Positions 52,752 to 61,142 of a stretch of 64,000 nucleotides of DNA are shown piece by piece. The notes beneath the pieces are model-generated. The model was not told the DNA's origin. It did no database searches and saw nothing but the letters and a program-made list of their open reading frames with translations. The position numbers and the translations under genes were made by a program. Within the stretch, counting starts at the first letter, position 1, and every line of letters begins with the position of its first letter. Source of the DNA: Rugamonas fusca (GTDB lineage: Bacteria; Pseudomonadota; Gammaproteobacteria; Burkholderiales; Burkholderiaceae_D); assembly GCF_014042365.1 (NCBI RefSeq), contig NZ_JACEZS010000022.1, forward strand, positions 38,901 through 102,900. The letters run 5' to 3'.

Positions 52752-53378
52752 ATGTTTGGACGTTTGATGCCCACCGAGGGCAAATTTTTTGACCTGTTCA
52801 ACCAGCACGCGGAACTGTGCGTCAAGGGCGCGCGCGAGATGGTGGCCCTGATGAGCAATTTCGACGACCTGGAAAACCGTGTGCACGCCATTGAGGGCGT
52901 CGAGAAGCAAGCCGACAAGATCACCTACGCCACCGTCGATCTGCTGCACAAGACCTTCATCACCCCGCTCGACCGCGACGACATCCACAAGCTGATCACC
53001 CGCATGGACGACATCCTGGACCTGCTGGAAGACGCGGCCCAGACCGTGTCGCTGTACGACCTGCACGCCGTCACGCCGGAAGCCAAGCGCCTGGCCGAGC
53101 TGGTGCTCGCTTGCGCGGAGAAGGTCAAGGAAGCCGTCGGCATGCTGCACAACATGGACAACTCGCGCCAGATCGTGGCCGTGTGCGAAGAGATCGACCG
53201 CCTGGAATCGGACGCCGACCATGTGATGCGCGCCGCCATGTCCAAGCTGTTCCGCGATGAACCGGACGTGCGCCACCTGATCAAGATGAAGGCCATCTAC
53301 GAGATCCTGGAGACGGTGACGGACCGCTGCGAAGACGTGGCCAACATCATCGAAGGCATCATCGTTGAAAACGCCTGA
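52752..53378 (+). CDS. DUF47/PhoU-like phosphate-transport accessory protein
   Basis: The 208-residue all-helical protein starts MFGRLMPTEGKFFDLFNQHAELCVKGAREMVALM. It has ITPLDRDDIHKLITRMDDILDLLEDAAQTVSLYD and ends DRCEDVANIIEGIIVENA, the DUF47 (TIGR00153) pattern. DUF47 proteins sit beside Pit transporters and are thought to gate them. The pit gene follows 57 bases later. Confidence 0.92.
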   Translation: MFGRLMPTEGKFFDLFNQHAELCVKGAREMVALMSNFDDLENRVHAIEGVEKQADKITYATVDLLHKTFITPLDRDDIHKLITRMDDILDLLEDAAQTVSLYDLHAVTPEAKRLAELVLACAEKVKEAVGMLHNMDNSRQIVAVCEEIDRLESDADHVMRAAMSKLFRDEPDVRHLIKMKAIYEILETVTDRCEDVANIIEGIIVENA

Positions 53379-53435
53379 GCGCCGCTATCCGCGGTGCTGG
53401 CGTCCTGAATCAGACAAAATCGAAAAGAACAATTC

Positions 53436-54446
53436 ATGCATACCCTTCAAATGAGCATCTACGTGCTGGGCGTCTTGATCGCCCTGGCGCTGGTGTTTGA
53501 CTTCATGAACGGCTTCCACGACGCCGCCAACGCGATCGCGACGGTGGTGTCGACCGGCGTGCTCAAGCCGCAGACGGCGGTGGCCATGGCCGCGCTGTTC
53601 AACTTCACCGCCATCTTCGTGGTGGGGCTGGGCGTGGCGGCCACGGTGGGCAAGGGCACCATCGATCCCGGCGTGGTGGACCAGTACGTGATCTTCGGCG
53701 CGCTGGTGGGCGCCATCGCCTGGAACCTGTTTACGTGGTACTACGGCATTCCATCGTCGTCCTCGCACGCGCTGATCGGCGGCCTGGTGGGGGCGGCCGT
53801 CGCCAAGTCGGGCACGGGCGCACTGGCCGGCAACGGCCTGGTGAAGACCATCGAGTGGATCATCCTGTCGCCGCTGCTGGGCTTCATCCTCGGCTCGCTG
53901 ATCATGCTGATCGTGTCGTGGGTGTTCGTGCGCTCCACGCCGCGCAAGGTGGACCGCTGGTTCCGCCGCCTGCAACTGCTGTCGGCCGCCAGCTACAGCC
54001 TGGGCCACGGCGGCAACGACGCGCAAAAGACCATCGGTATCATCTGGATGCTGCTGATCGCGGCCGGCCAGGTGGCCGCCAGCGACAAGACGCCGCCGAT
54101 GTGGGTGATCCTGGCCTGCTACACGGCCATCTCGCTCGGCACGCTGTTCGGCGGCTGGCGCATCGTCAAGACCATGGGCCAGAAGATCACCAAGCTCAAA
54201 CCCGTGGGCGGCTTCTGCGCCGAAAGCGGCGGCGCGCTCACGCTGCTGATCGCCAGCCACTTCGGCGTGCCCGTGTCGACCACCCACACCATCACCGGCG
54301 CCATCGTCGGCGTGGGCTCGGCCCAGAAGATGTCGGCCGTGCGCTGGGGCGTGGCGGGCAATATCGTGTGGGCGTGGATCTTCACCATTCCCGCATCGGC
54401 TTTTGTTGCCGCCTGCGCGTGGTGGCTGGGCCACCACATCATGTAA
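53436..54446 (+). CDS. pit: Low-affinity inorganic phosphate transporter Pit
   Basis: The 336-residue membrane protein has the two PiT signatures: DFMNGFHDAANAIATVVSTGVL near the N-terminus and YSLGHGGNDAQKTIGIIWMLL in the second half. PVSTTHTITGAIVGVGSA also matches. It carries metal-phosphate with protons across the inner membrane. It is paired with the DUF47 gene. A terminator follows. Confidence 0.95.
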   Translation: MHTLQMSIYVLGVLIALALVFDFMNGFHDAANAIATVVSTGVLKPQTAVAMAALFNFTAIFVVGLGVAATVGKGTIDPGVVDQYVIFGALVGAIAWNLFTWYYGIPSSSSHALIGGLVGAAVAKSGTGALAGNGLVKTIEWIILSPLLGFILGSLIMLIVSWVFVRSTPRKVDRWFRRLQLLSAASYSLGHGGNDAQKTIGIIWMLLIAAGQVAASDKTPPMWVILACYTAISLGTLFGGWRIVKTMGQKITKLKPVGGFCAESGGALTLLIASHFGVPVSTTHTITGAIVGVGSAQKMSAVRWGVAGNIVWAWIFTIPASAFVAACAWWLGHHIM

Positions 54447-54471
54447 GACGGCGGCCTGCGGGCAGTCAATC

Positions 54472-54504
54472 AAAAAAGGGAGCCTGCGCGGCTCCCTTTT
54501 TTTT
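54472..54504 (+). terminator. Intrinsic terminator after pit
   Basis: GGGAGCC and GGCTCCC close a TGCGC loop, with A's before and eight T's after. It works for pit and possibly for leftward transcripts. Confidence 0.92.
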
Positions 54505-54531
54505 CGGGACGTACCTCGATGTTCGCAGTGC

Positions 54532-54672
54532 TTAGCATGGCAGGAAGCCGAGGCGCTCGTCGGCCTTGGATGGCGTGATTTCCATGAATGCCGTCTTCAC
54601 CACGCCGGCCGCGACGAAGGGATCTTCCGCGACGCGCGCGCGCAGCCATATGCGTGCATATTCGCGCGGAAA
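54532..54672 (-). pseudogene. 3' remnant of a YciI-family gene
   Basis: Leftward, the frame ending at TAA (54534-54532) reads EYARIWLRARVAEDPFVAAGVVKTAFMEITPSKADERLGFLPC. DPF-x-x-AGV followed by an ITPSKA-type end matches the C-terminal third of small YciI proteins. Upstream of about 54680 the resemblance stops: there is no start codon or N-terminal half, and the sequence passes into the repeat array. It looks like a gene cut by an insertion or deletion carrying the orphan gene at 54840. Confidence 0.5.
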
Positions 54673-54722
54673 TTGCCGGAATGGACAGGGTGGTATAAGG
54701 TGGCGGCTCCTTCTGGCAACGT

Positions 54723-54817
54723 GTCTCGTTTGCTTGTCTCGTTTTGTCTCCTTTTGTCTGGTTTGAACTCTGCCCGAATTTCCTTATCTAAATAGACAGA
54801 ACGAGACAAAACCAGAC
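54723..54817. repeat. Phased GTCT/AGAC dyad array flanking a promoter
   Basis: GTCT units start at 54723, 54736, 54746 and 54756, within 10-base repeats of type GTCTCGTTTT. Inverted AGAC units start at 54794, 54804 and 54814. The inner three pairs share one exact dyad centre at 54776.5. Spacing is exactly 10 bases within each inner set, so all units face the same side of the helix. The array brackets the promoter of the 54840 gene and looks like an operator for a cooperative DNA-binding protein. Confidence 0.75.
54763..54790 (+). promoter_or_regulatory. Promoter inside the GTCT/AGAC array
   Basis: TTGAAC, a 16-base spacer and TATCTA lie between the two arms of the array. The start would be near 54797, inside the right arm. 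Proteins bound to both arms would trap or block polymerase. Confidence 0.55.
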
Positions 54818-54839
54818 AACTCTAGCAGGAGGAACGAGC

Positions 54840-55439
54840 ATGGATGCCAGAAGGAGTGAAACCGCCGTACCACCCGCCGCCTACCGAGAGCTAAGCGACT
54901 ATCTGCGCCAGTCCGGCAGCACGCTGACCACGACCGAAGCGATCGTGCGCGCATTGCAGCATTGGATGGCCGCGCAGCGTGAAACAAGGGTGCCGCTACA
55001 GGGATATCAATGGAAATGCCTGTTCCTGCCGGAGGGCAGTCAGGTGCGCATGCGCTTCGGCGACACGTGGCATTACGCCGAGGTGATGGGTGACGAAATC
55101 ATGTACCGGAGCCGCGTTGTTTCGCCGCGCCAGTTGACGATGGCCATTGCCGGCGATGGTCGCAATGCCTGGCGTGATTTATGGATACGCCGTCCCGGCG
55201 AAAGGGATTGGACAGCGGCGTACCTGCTGCGGCGGCGCATGGAGCAGCAGGCGATCATACCGCCCGCTTCACCCATGGAAGCGATGCGGGCGGCCGCCGG
55301 CAGCATGAGCGACGCACTTAAGACGGCCTTGACGTTGGTGAATCACGTGAGCTTGCACGCCGAGAATCAGGTCGAACGGCGTCTACCCAAGCACCGGCGG
55401 GTAGAAGATTTTATGATTGATGACTGCAAACGCGACTAA
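54840..55439 (+). CDS. Orphan protein with RHH-like N-terminus and RAMA-like C-terminal domain, unknown function
   Basis: The 199-residue protein was not recognised as a named family. Residues about 8-48 (ETAVPPAAYRELSDYLRQSG and TLTTTEAIVRALQHWMAAQ) fit a ribbon-helix-helix plan of strand, helix, turn, helix. Residues about 55-130 (KCLFLPEGSQVRMRFGDTWHYAEVMGDEIMYRSRVVSPRQL...GDGRNAWRDLWIRRPGERDW) resemble RAMA/DUF2924-type small beta domains linked to DNA modification; this is by eye only. AGGAGG lies 7 bases upstream of the ATG. It uses AGA and AGG codons near the start and looks less GC-rich than its neighbours, as in acquired DNA. It stands alone beside a truncated YciI gene, and the phased array upstream suggests autoregulation. 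Confidence 0.75.
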   Translation: MDARRSETAVPPAAYRELSDYLRQSGSTLTTTEAIVRALQHWMAAQRETRVPLQGYQWKCLFLPEGSQVRMRFGDTWHYAEVMGDEIMYRSRVVSPRQLTMAIAGDGRNAWRDLWIRRPGERDWTAAYLLRRRMEQQAIIPPASPMEAMRAAAGSMSDALKTALTLVNHVSLHAENQVERRLPKHRRVEDFMIDDCKRD

Positions 55440-55452
55440 CGCTGGTAGCTTT

Positions 55453-56508
55453 TTAGCGCAGCGCCGCGTTGATGCGGGCCAGCGCGTCGGCGCCGGGGCA
55501 CAGCACGGATTCATCCAGCGTATTGAGGGGCCGCAGCGACGTATTCAAGTGGCTGTGCATATCCTCTGGCGTCGGGTCGATGTGCAGCAGCCCCGTCACC
55601 ACTTCGCCCTCGGCCTGGCGCTGGTACAGGTAGTTGATGGCGGCGATGCGGTCGTGCACGTCGAATTCCGCTTGCAGCGTGCGCAGGCGCAGCACGCTGC
55701 CGTCGTGCTGCAGCACTTCCTGCACCGTGCCCGGCGTGAACTGGCCCGTCAGTTCCTCCATGTGGGGCACGAAGTCCACCCGGTTGACGGCCTCGTTATG
55801 CTCGCGCACGTAGTCGTAGCTCTTGGTCGAACCGGGGTGGTTGTTGAAGGCCACGCAGGGCGAGATCACGTCAATGAAGGCCGCCCCCTGGTGCATGAAC
55901 GCGCCCTCGATCATGGGCACCAGCTGCTCCTTGTTGCCCGAGAAGCCGCGCGCCACGTAGCTCACGCCCAGCTGCAAGGCCAGCGCCGCCAGATCGACCG
56001 GCGCGTCGCTGTTGATCACGCCGCGCTTGGAACGCGAGCCCTGGTCGGCCGTGGCCGAGAACTGGCCCTTGGTCAGCCCGTACACGCCGTTGTTCATGAC
56101 GATGTAGACCATGTTGACGGCGCGCCGCATGCTGTGCACGAACTGGCCCAGGCCGATGGAGGCCGAGTCACCGTCGCCGGACACGCCCAGGTAGATCAAA
56201 TCGTGGTTGGCCAGGTTGGCGCCGGTGAGCACGGACGGCATGCGCCCGTGCACGGTGTTAAAGCCGTGCGAGCCGCCCAGGAAGTAGGTGGGCGATTTGG
56301 ACGAGCAACCGATGCCCGACAGCTTGGCGACGCGGTGCGGTTCGATCGCCAGGTTGTAGCAAGCCTGGACGATGGCGGCTGAAATCGAATCGTGCCCGCA
56401 GCCGGCGCATAGCGTGGACATGGCGCCTTCGTAATCGCGCCGCGTGTAGCCGAGCCGGTTGGTCTTCAGTTCCGGATGGTGCAGCTTGGGTTTGGCCAGA
56501 TAGCTCAT
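55453..56508 (-). CDS. 2-oxoacid:acceptor oxidoreductase beta subunit (KorB-like)
   Basis: The 351-residue protein has STLCAGCGHDSIS and GIGCSS, which supply 4Fe-4S cysteines. The thiamine-diphosphate motif is GVSGDGDSASIGLGQFVHSMRRAVNMVYIVMNNGVYGLTKGQ. It pairs with the alpha subunit to decarboxylate a 2-oxoacid, probably 2-oxoglutarate, to the acyl-CoA with reduction of ferredoxin or a bound flavoprotein. Its ATG overlaps the alpha stop by 4 bases. It is the last gene of the leftward block. Confidence 0.9.
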   Translation of the reverse strand: MSYLAKPKLHHPELKTNRLGYTRRDYEGAMSTLCAGCGHDSISAAIVQACYNLAIEPHRVAKLSGIGCSSKSPTYFLGGSHGFNTVHGRMPSVLTGANLANHDLIYLGVSGDGDSASIGLGQFVHSMRRAVNMVYIVMNNGVYGLTKGQFSATADQGSRSKRGVINSDAPVDLAALALQLGVSYVARGFSGNKEQLVPMIEGAFMHQGAAFIDVISPCVAFNNHPGSTKSYDYVREHNEAVNRVDFVPHMEELTGQFTPGTVQEVLQHDGSVLRLRTLQAEFDVHDRIAAINYLYQRQAEGEVVTGLLHIDPTPEDMHSHLNTSLRPLNTLDESVLCPGADALARINAALR

Positions 56509-58349
56509 TGCGCCACCTTCTTGATGGGAGTGACCTTGTGGGAGTCGAGCCGGGCGCCGATGGCGTCGGCGATGAAGCGCGCCGTGATCGGTGTGCCGTC
56601 GTAGTGCAGCACGGGCAGCAGCTTGGCCGCGTTCAGATTGCCTTCGAGGATAAGCATGCCGCGCAGTTGCGCGTCCGCGTTCTGCTCGACGACGAACACC
56701 TGCTCATGGGTGGCGATGAAGTCCATCACGGCCGCGCTGAACGGGTAGGCGCGGATGCGCAGCGCGTCCACGTGCTGGTCCTCGCGCGCCAGCAGGTCCA
56801 GTGCCTCGCTCATGGCGGGACTGGTCGAGCCGAAGTACAGCACGCCGTAGCGCGTGGCGTGCGCCGCGCGCCGTTCGATGGGCGCCGGCACCAGCGTCTT
56901 GGCCGTGTCGAATTTCTTGTGCAGGCGCTCCATGTTGGCCACGTAGATGGCGCCTTCCTCGCTGTAGCGCGCGTAGCTGTCCTTGGTGGTGCCGCGCGTG
57001 AAATAGGCGCCCCGCTTGGGATGGGTGCCGGGCAGGGTGCGGTAGGGGATGCCGTCGTCGTCCACGTCCAGGTAGCGGCCGAAATCGCGGCCGGCCTCCA
57101 GGTCGTCGTAGTGCATCACCTTGCCCCGGTCCATGCGGCGCGTGTCGTCCCACGCCAGCGGCGCGCACAGGCGGGTGTTCATGCCGATGTCGAGGTCAGA
57201 CATGACGAAGATCGGCGTTTGCAGCCGGTCCGCCAGATCGAGCGCGGTGGCGGTGAAGTCGAAGCATTCCTTGGGGTCTTCCGGGAACAGCAGCACGTGT
57301 TTGGTGTCGCCGTTGGAGGCGTAGGCGCAGGACAGGATGTCGGCCTGCTGGGTGCGCGTGGGCATGCCGGTCGATGGCCCGCCGCGCTGCACGTTGATGA
57401 TGGTGGCGGGGATCTCGGCGAAGTAGGCCAGCCCGATGAACTCCGTCATCAGCGAGATGCCGGGGCCGGACGTGGCCGTGAACGCGCGCGCGCCGTTCCA
57501 GCCGGCGCCGATCACCATGCCGATCGAGGCCAGTTCGTCCTCGGCCTGGATGATGGCGTAGTTGTGGCGGCCCGTGTCGGCGTCCTCGCGGAACTTGTGG
57601 CAGTACTTCTGGAACGCTTCGGCCAGCGACGACGAGGGCGTGATCGGATACCACGCGCACACGGTGGCGCCGCCGTACACGCAGCCCAGCGCGGCGGCGC
57701 TGTTGCCGTCCATGAAAATGCGCTCGCCCACATTGTCGGCGCGCCGTACCTTCAGGCCCACAGCGGCGCAATCGATGTGGGCCAGCGCGTAGTCGCGCCC
57801 CAGGTGCAGCGCCTTCACGTTGGAGTCGTACAGTTTTTCCTTGCCCTTGTACTGCTCGGAGAACAGCTGTTCCAGCACGGCCGGTTCGATGCCCAGCATG
57901 GCCGACAGCGCGCCCACGTAGACGATGTTCTTGAACAGCTGGCGCAGCCGCACGTCGGTGTAGGCGTCGTTGCAGATCATGGTCAGCGGCATGCCGATCG
58001 CGTGCACGTCGGCGCGGAACTGGCCGGGCGGGATGGGGCGCGTGTCGTCGTAGAACAGGTAGCCGCCGGGCGTGATTTCCTTGAGGTCGGCGGCCCAGGT
58101 TTGCGGGTTCATGGCCACCATCAAGTCGCAGCCGCCACGCCGGCCCAGGTAGCCGGCCTCGCTCACGCGCACTTCGTACCAGGTGGGCATGCCCTGTATG
58201 TTGGACGGGAAGATGTTGCGGGGGCTGACAGGCACCCCCATGCGCAGGATGGCACGCGCGAACAGTTCATTGGCCGAGGCGGAGCCGGAGCCGTTGACGT
58301 TGGCGAATTTGACGACGAAATCGTTCACAGCTTGCAGGGTAGGCGGCAT
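56505..58349 (-). CDS. 2-oxoacid:acceptor oxidoreductase alpha subunit (KorA-like, with fused gamma domain)
   Basis: The 614-residue protein has an N-terminal gamma-type domain (VVKFANVNGSGSASANELFARAILRMGV). An alpha core follows with GNSAAALGCVYGGATVCAWYPITPSSSLAEAF, ITATSGPGISLMTEFIGLAYFAEIPATIINVQRGGPSTGMPTRTQQADIL. The fused gamma-alpha form is typical of 2-oxoglutarate oxidoreductases. AGGAGA lies 6 bases upstream of the ATG. It lies 18 bases after the flavin/iron-sulfur subunit gene and overlaps korB. Confidence 0.9.
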   Translation of the reverse strand: MPPTLQAVNDFVVKFANVNGSGSASANELFARAILRMGVPVSPRNIFPSNIQGMPTWYEVRVSEAGYLGRRGGCDLMVAMNPQTWAADLKEITPGGYLFYDDTRPIPPGQFRADVHAIGMPLTMICNDAYTDVRLRQLFKNIVYVGALSAMLGIEPAVLEQLFSEQYKGKEKLYDSNVKALHLGRDYALAHIDCAAVGLKVRRADNVGERIFMDGNSAAALGCVYGGATVCAWYPITPSSSLAEAFQKYCHKFREDADTGRHNYAIIQAEDELASIGMVIGAGWNGARAFTATSGPGISLMTEFIGLAYFAEIPATIINVQRGGPSTGMPTRTQQADILSCAYASNGDTKHVLLFPEDPKECFDFTATALDLADRLQTPIFVMSDLDIGMNTRLCAPLAWDDTRRMDRGKVMHYDDLEAGRDFGRYLDVDDDGIPYRTLPGTHPKRGAYFTRGTTKDSYARYSEEGAIYVANMERLHKKFDTAKTLVPAPIERRAAHATRYGVLYFGSTSPAMSEALDLLAREDQHVDALRIRAYPFSAAVMDFIATHEQVFVVEQNADAQLRGMLILEGNLNAAKLLPVLHYDGTPITARFIADAIGARLDSHKVTPIKKVAQ

Positions 58350-58367
58350 CGCGATCTCCTGGTGGTG

Positions 58368-60194
58368 CTATCCGACCTGGCGCAGCGGCGCGCTCGGTTG
58401 CGGGCGGCAGGCCGGGCCGGCGCGGCCCGGCGAGAAGAAGAACTTCTGCATGTCCCACGCGCCCGTGGGACAGCGCTCGGCGCACAGGCTGCAGTGCAGG
58501 CACACATCCTCGTCCTTGACCATGATGCGGCCCGTTTTCAAATTACCCGACACGAACAGCGACTGCGCCAGGTTCAGCGCGGGCGCCTTGAGCCGCTCGC
58601 GCAATTCGCCTTCCTCGCCGTTCTCGACGAAGCTGATGCAATCCATGGGGCAGATGTCGACGCAGGCGTCGCACTCGATGCACAGGCTGTCCGAGAACAC
58701 GGTCTGCACGTCGCAGTTCAGGCAGCGCCGCGCTTCCTTCAGGGCCAGCTGCTGGTCGTAGCCCAGTTCCACCTCGACCCGGATATTTTTCAGCGCCGCG
58801 CTCACGTCGCGCAGCGGCACCTTGAAGCGGTGGTCGGGCGTGACGGCGTTATCGTAGCTCCACTCGTGGATGCCCATCTTCTGGCTCAGCAGGTGGACCG
58901 TGGGCGGCGGGCGCTGGCGCAAGTCCTCGCCGTTGCAGAACTTGTCGATCGAGACGGCCGCCGCGTGGCCGTGGGCCACGGCCGTGATGATGTTCTTGGG
59001 CCCGAACGCGGCGTCGCCGCCGAAGAACACGCGCGCCGCGCTGGACTGGAAGGTGAGGGGATCGACCACCGGCATGCCCCGTTCATCGAAGGTCAGGCCG
59101 ATGTCGCGTTCTATCCACGGGAAGGCGTTCTCCTGGCCGACAGCGATCAGGACGTCGTCGCACGGCACGAAGCGCTCCGCTTCGCCCGTGGGCGCCAGCG
59201 TGCGCCGGCCCGCCGCGTCGGTCGATGCCGCCATCGCTTCGAAGGTCATGCCGCACAATTTGCCGTTATCGAGCACGAACGCTTTCGGCGCCAGGTAGTT
59301 GAGGATGGTGACGCCTTCATGCTGGGCGTCCTCCTTCTCCCACGGGCTGGCCTTCATTTCGTCGAAGCCCGAACGCACGATCACCGTCACCTGTTCGCCA
59401 CCCAGGCGCTTGGCCGAGCGGCAGCAATCCATGGCCGTGTTGCCGCCGCCGAGCACGATCACGCGCTGGCCGATCGCCTGCACGTGGCCGAACGAGACGG
59501 ACGACAGCCAGTCGATGCCGATGTGGATGTTGGGCGCCGCCTCGGCGCGGCCCGGCAGCGGCAGGTCGCGCCCGCGCGGCGCGCCGCAGCCGATGAACAC
59601 GGCCTCGTAGCCCTGGGTCAGCAGCGCTTGCAGGCTGTCGATGCGCTGGCCGGCGCGCAGCTCCACGCCCAGGTCGAGGATGTAGCCGCTCTCCTCGTCG
59701 ATCACTTCCTCGGGCAGGCGGAACTTGGGGATCTGGCTGCGGATGAAGCCACCGGCCTTCGCTTCGCTGTCGTACACGGTGACCAGGTAGCCTTGCACGG
59801 CCAGGTCGCGCGCCACCGTCAGCGAGGCCGGACCGGCGCCCACGCAGGCGATGCGGCGGCCGTTGCGCAGCGCCGGCGGCTGCGGCAGGCGGGGGCGGAT
59901 GTCGTCCTTGTAGTCGGCCGCCACCCGCTTCAGGCGGCAGATGGCCACCGGCTGCTTGCCTGCTTCATCTTCCACCCGGCTGCGGCGGCAGGCCGGCTCG
60001 CAGGGCCGGTCGCAGGTGCGCCCCAGTATGCCGGGGAATACATTCGATTCCCAGTTGACGAGGTAGGCGTCCGAGTAGCGGCCGGCGGCGATCAGGCGGA
60101 TGTATTCGGGAACGGGCGTGTGGGCCGGGCAGGCCCATTGGCAATCGACCACCTTGTGGAAGTAGTCGGGACTGACGATATCGGTAGGTCGCAA
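58368..60194 (-). CDS. FAD/NAD(P) oxidoreductase with iron-sulfur domains (GltD-like, KorC-type partner)
   Basis: The 608-residue protein has an N-terminal GltD-like cysteine set (CQWACPAHTPVPEYI, GRTCDRPCEPACRR). An FAD site (IACVGAGPASLTVARDLA) and an NAD(P) site (VIVLGGGNTAMDCCRSAKRLGG) follow. The C-terminus has two 4Fe-4S ferredoxin motifs (CIECDACVDICPMDCI and CLHCSLCAERCPTGAW). It would carry electrons between the KorAB enzyme and NADP(H). The start is TTG at 60194 behind a strong AGGAGGAG; no ATG fits. It lies 18 bases before korA, so the three form one unit. Confidence 0.88.
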   Translation of the reverse strand: MRPTDIVSPDYFHKVVDCQWACPAHTPVPEYIRLIAAGRYSDAYLVNWESNVFPGILGRTCDRPCEPACRRSRVEDEAGKQPVAICRLKRVAADYKDDIRPRLPQPPALRNGRRIACVGAGPASLTVARDLAVQGYLVTVYDSEAKAGGFIRSQIPKFRLPEEVIDEESGYILDLGVELRAGQRIDSLQALLTQGYEAVFIGCGAPRGRDLPLPGRAEAAPNIHIGIDWLSSVSFGHVQAIGQRVIVLGGGNTAMDCCRSAKRLGGEQVTVIVRSGFDEMKASPWEKEDAQHEGVTILNYLAPKAFVLDNGKLCGMTFEAMAASTDAAGRRTLAPTGEAERFVPCDDVLIAVGQENAFPWIERDIGLTFDERGMPVVDPLTFQSSAARVFFGGDAAFGPKNIITAVAHGHAAAVSIDKFCNGEDLRQRPPPTVHLLSQKMGIHEWSYDNAVTPDHRFKVPLRDVSAALKNIRVEVELGYDQQLALKEARRCLNCDVQTVFSDSLCIECDACVDICPMDCISFVENGEEGELRERLKAPALNLAQSLFVSGNLKTGRIMVKDEDVCLHCSLCAERCPTGAWDMQKFFFSPGRAGPACRPQPSAPLRQVG

Positions 60195-60240
60195 AGTGCT
60201 CCTCCTGGCGGCCGCGGGGCCGCATCCAAGTCTGGCCGGA

Positions 60241-60684
60241 TTAACTCAATACGTTGGTGAATTCCTCGTCGATCTGGTCGGCCATGGTTTCCGCTTCGGC
60301 CAGTTCGCGCGGCATGGCGTCGCGGATCGAGAACACCCCCAGCAATTGCGAGGTGGACGAGACGACGGGCAGGTGGCGGAAGTTATGGCGCTTCATGATC
60401 AACACCGCGTCCGACACGGTGGTCTGCGGGGCGATGAAGTGCGGGTTGTGGGTCATGATGGCCGACACGGGCGTCGCTTCCGGGTCGCGGCGCTGGGCCA
60501 CGATCTTGGTCATCAGGTCGCGCTCGGTGAGGATGCCCAGCATGGCGCCGCCGTCGTCGACGATCAGGATGCTGCCGCAATGGGCCTTGGTCATGGCGCA
60601 GGCGGCGTGGTAGCTGCTGGCGTCAGGCTTGACGGTCAGCAGGTGGCGCTGGCCGATCGATTGCAACACGGTGCGTTCAGTCAT
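60241..60684 (-). CDS. CBS-domain pair protein
   Basis: The 147-residue protein consists of two CBS domains (HLLTVKPDASSYHAACAMTKAHCGSILIVDDGGAMLGILTERDLMTKIV and VSAIMTHNPHFIAPQTTVSDAVLIMKRHNFRHLPVVSSTSQLLGVFSIRDAM). A short acidic tail follows. Such stand-alone pairs bind adenine nucleotides and adjust partner proteins. It lies just upstream of the Kor genes in the same direction (46 bases). The ATG at 60684 sits behind GGGGGA; a GTG 3 bases earlier is an alternative. Confidence 0.9.
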   Translation of the reverse strand: MTERTVLQSIGQRHLLTVKPDASSYHAACAMTKAHCGSILIVDDGGAMLGILTERDLMTKIVAQRRDPEATPVSAIMTHNPHFIAPQTTVSDAVLIMKRHNFRHLPVVSSTSQLLGVFSIRDAMPRELAEAETMADQIDEEFTNVLS

Positions 60685-60746
60685 CACATCCCCCCTCGGT
60701 TGCGCTGGAGCGGCGCGCCGCCATCAGGCGGCGTCCCGCCCCCGCT

Positions 60747-61010
60747 TCATGCGGCGCGGGCCGGTTCGGCCACCGGGCGCTGGCCAGCCGTGGCGCTGTC
60801 GGCCACGTGGGCGCCGTAGCCGGCCTCCGTCACCACGGCCGTCAGCGCCGCGGCGCTGGTCTGGGCCGGGTCGAACGTGATCTCGGCGCGCCCGCCGTCC
60901 AGCGTCACGGCGGCCGTCTGCACGCCCGCCACGCCGTACAACATTTTTTCGATACTGGCGGCGCAACCGCCGCAAGTCATGCCTTTGATGTCCAGGGCCA
61001 CGGTTTCCAT
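60747..61010 (-). CDS. Heavy-metal-associated (HMA) domain protein, CopZ-like
   Basis: The 87-residue protein starts METVALDIKGMTCGGCAASIEKMLYGVAGVQTAAVTLDGGRAEITFDPAQTSAAAL, with metal-binding C13 and C16 in GMTCGGC and the beta-alpha-beta fold of copper chaperones. An Ala/Pro-rich tail replaces the usual stop at about 68 residues. GGAG lies 6 bases upstream of the ATG. No copper ATPase is adjacent. A one-mismatch FNR box lies about 140 bases upstream. Confidence 0.9.
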   Translation of the reverse strand: METVALDIKGMTCGGCAASIEKMLYGVAGVQTAAVTLDGGRAEITFDPAQTSAAALTAVVTEAGYGAHVADSATAGQRPVAEPARAA

Positions 61011-61142
61011 GCTCTGCTCCAGTTGGTTGAGATCACTGCAGGACGCCGTGCATGAGGTTGCCGTGTGGTAAGCAAAAAACGCCCGCCGGACTGGCCACCT
61101 TGGCCCACGGTGCACTGTAAGCCCATGCACATTCCTTAATCT

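Noticed and set aside
54597..54809. A 70-codon leftward ORF across the GTCT/AGAC array
   Set aside because: It reads through the repeats and promoter; the neighbouring frame holds the YciI-like remnant and explains the region better.
56508..60260. A 1250-codon open frame on the + strand
   Set aside because: It lies antisense to korA, the flavin/iron-sulfur gene and part of the CBS gene, whose protein motifs are clear. Its product is His/Arg/Val-rich with no domain, as expected from GC-rich codon bias.
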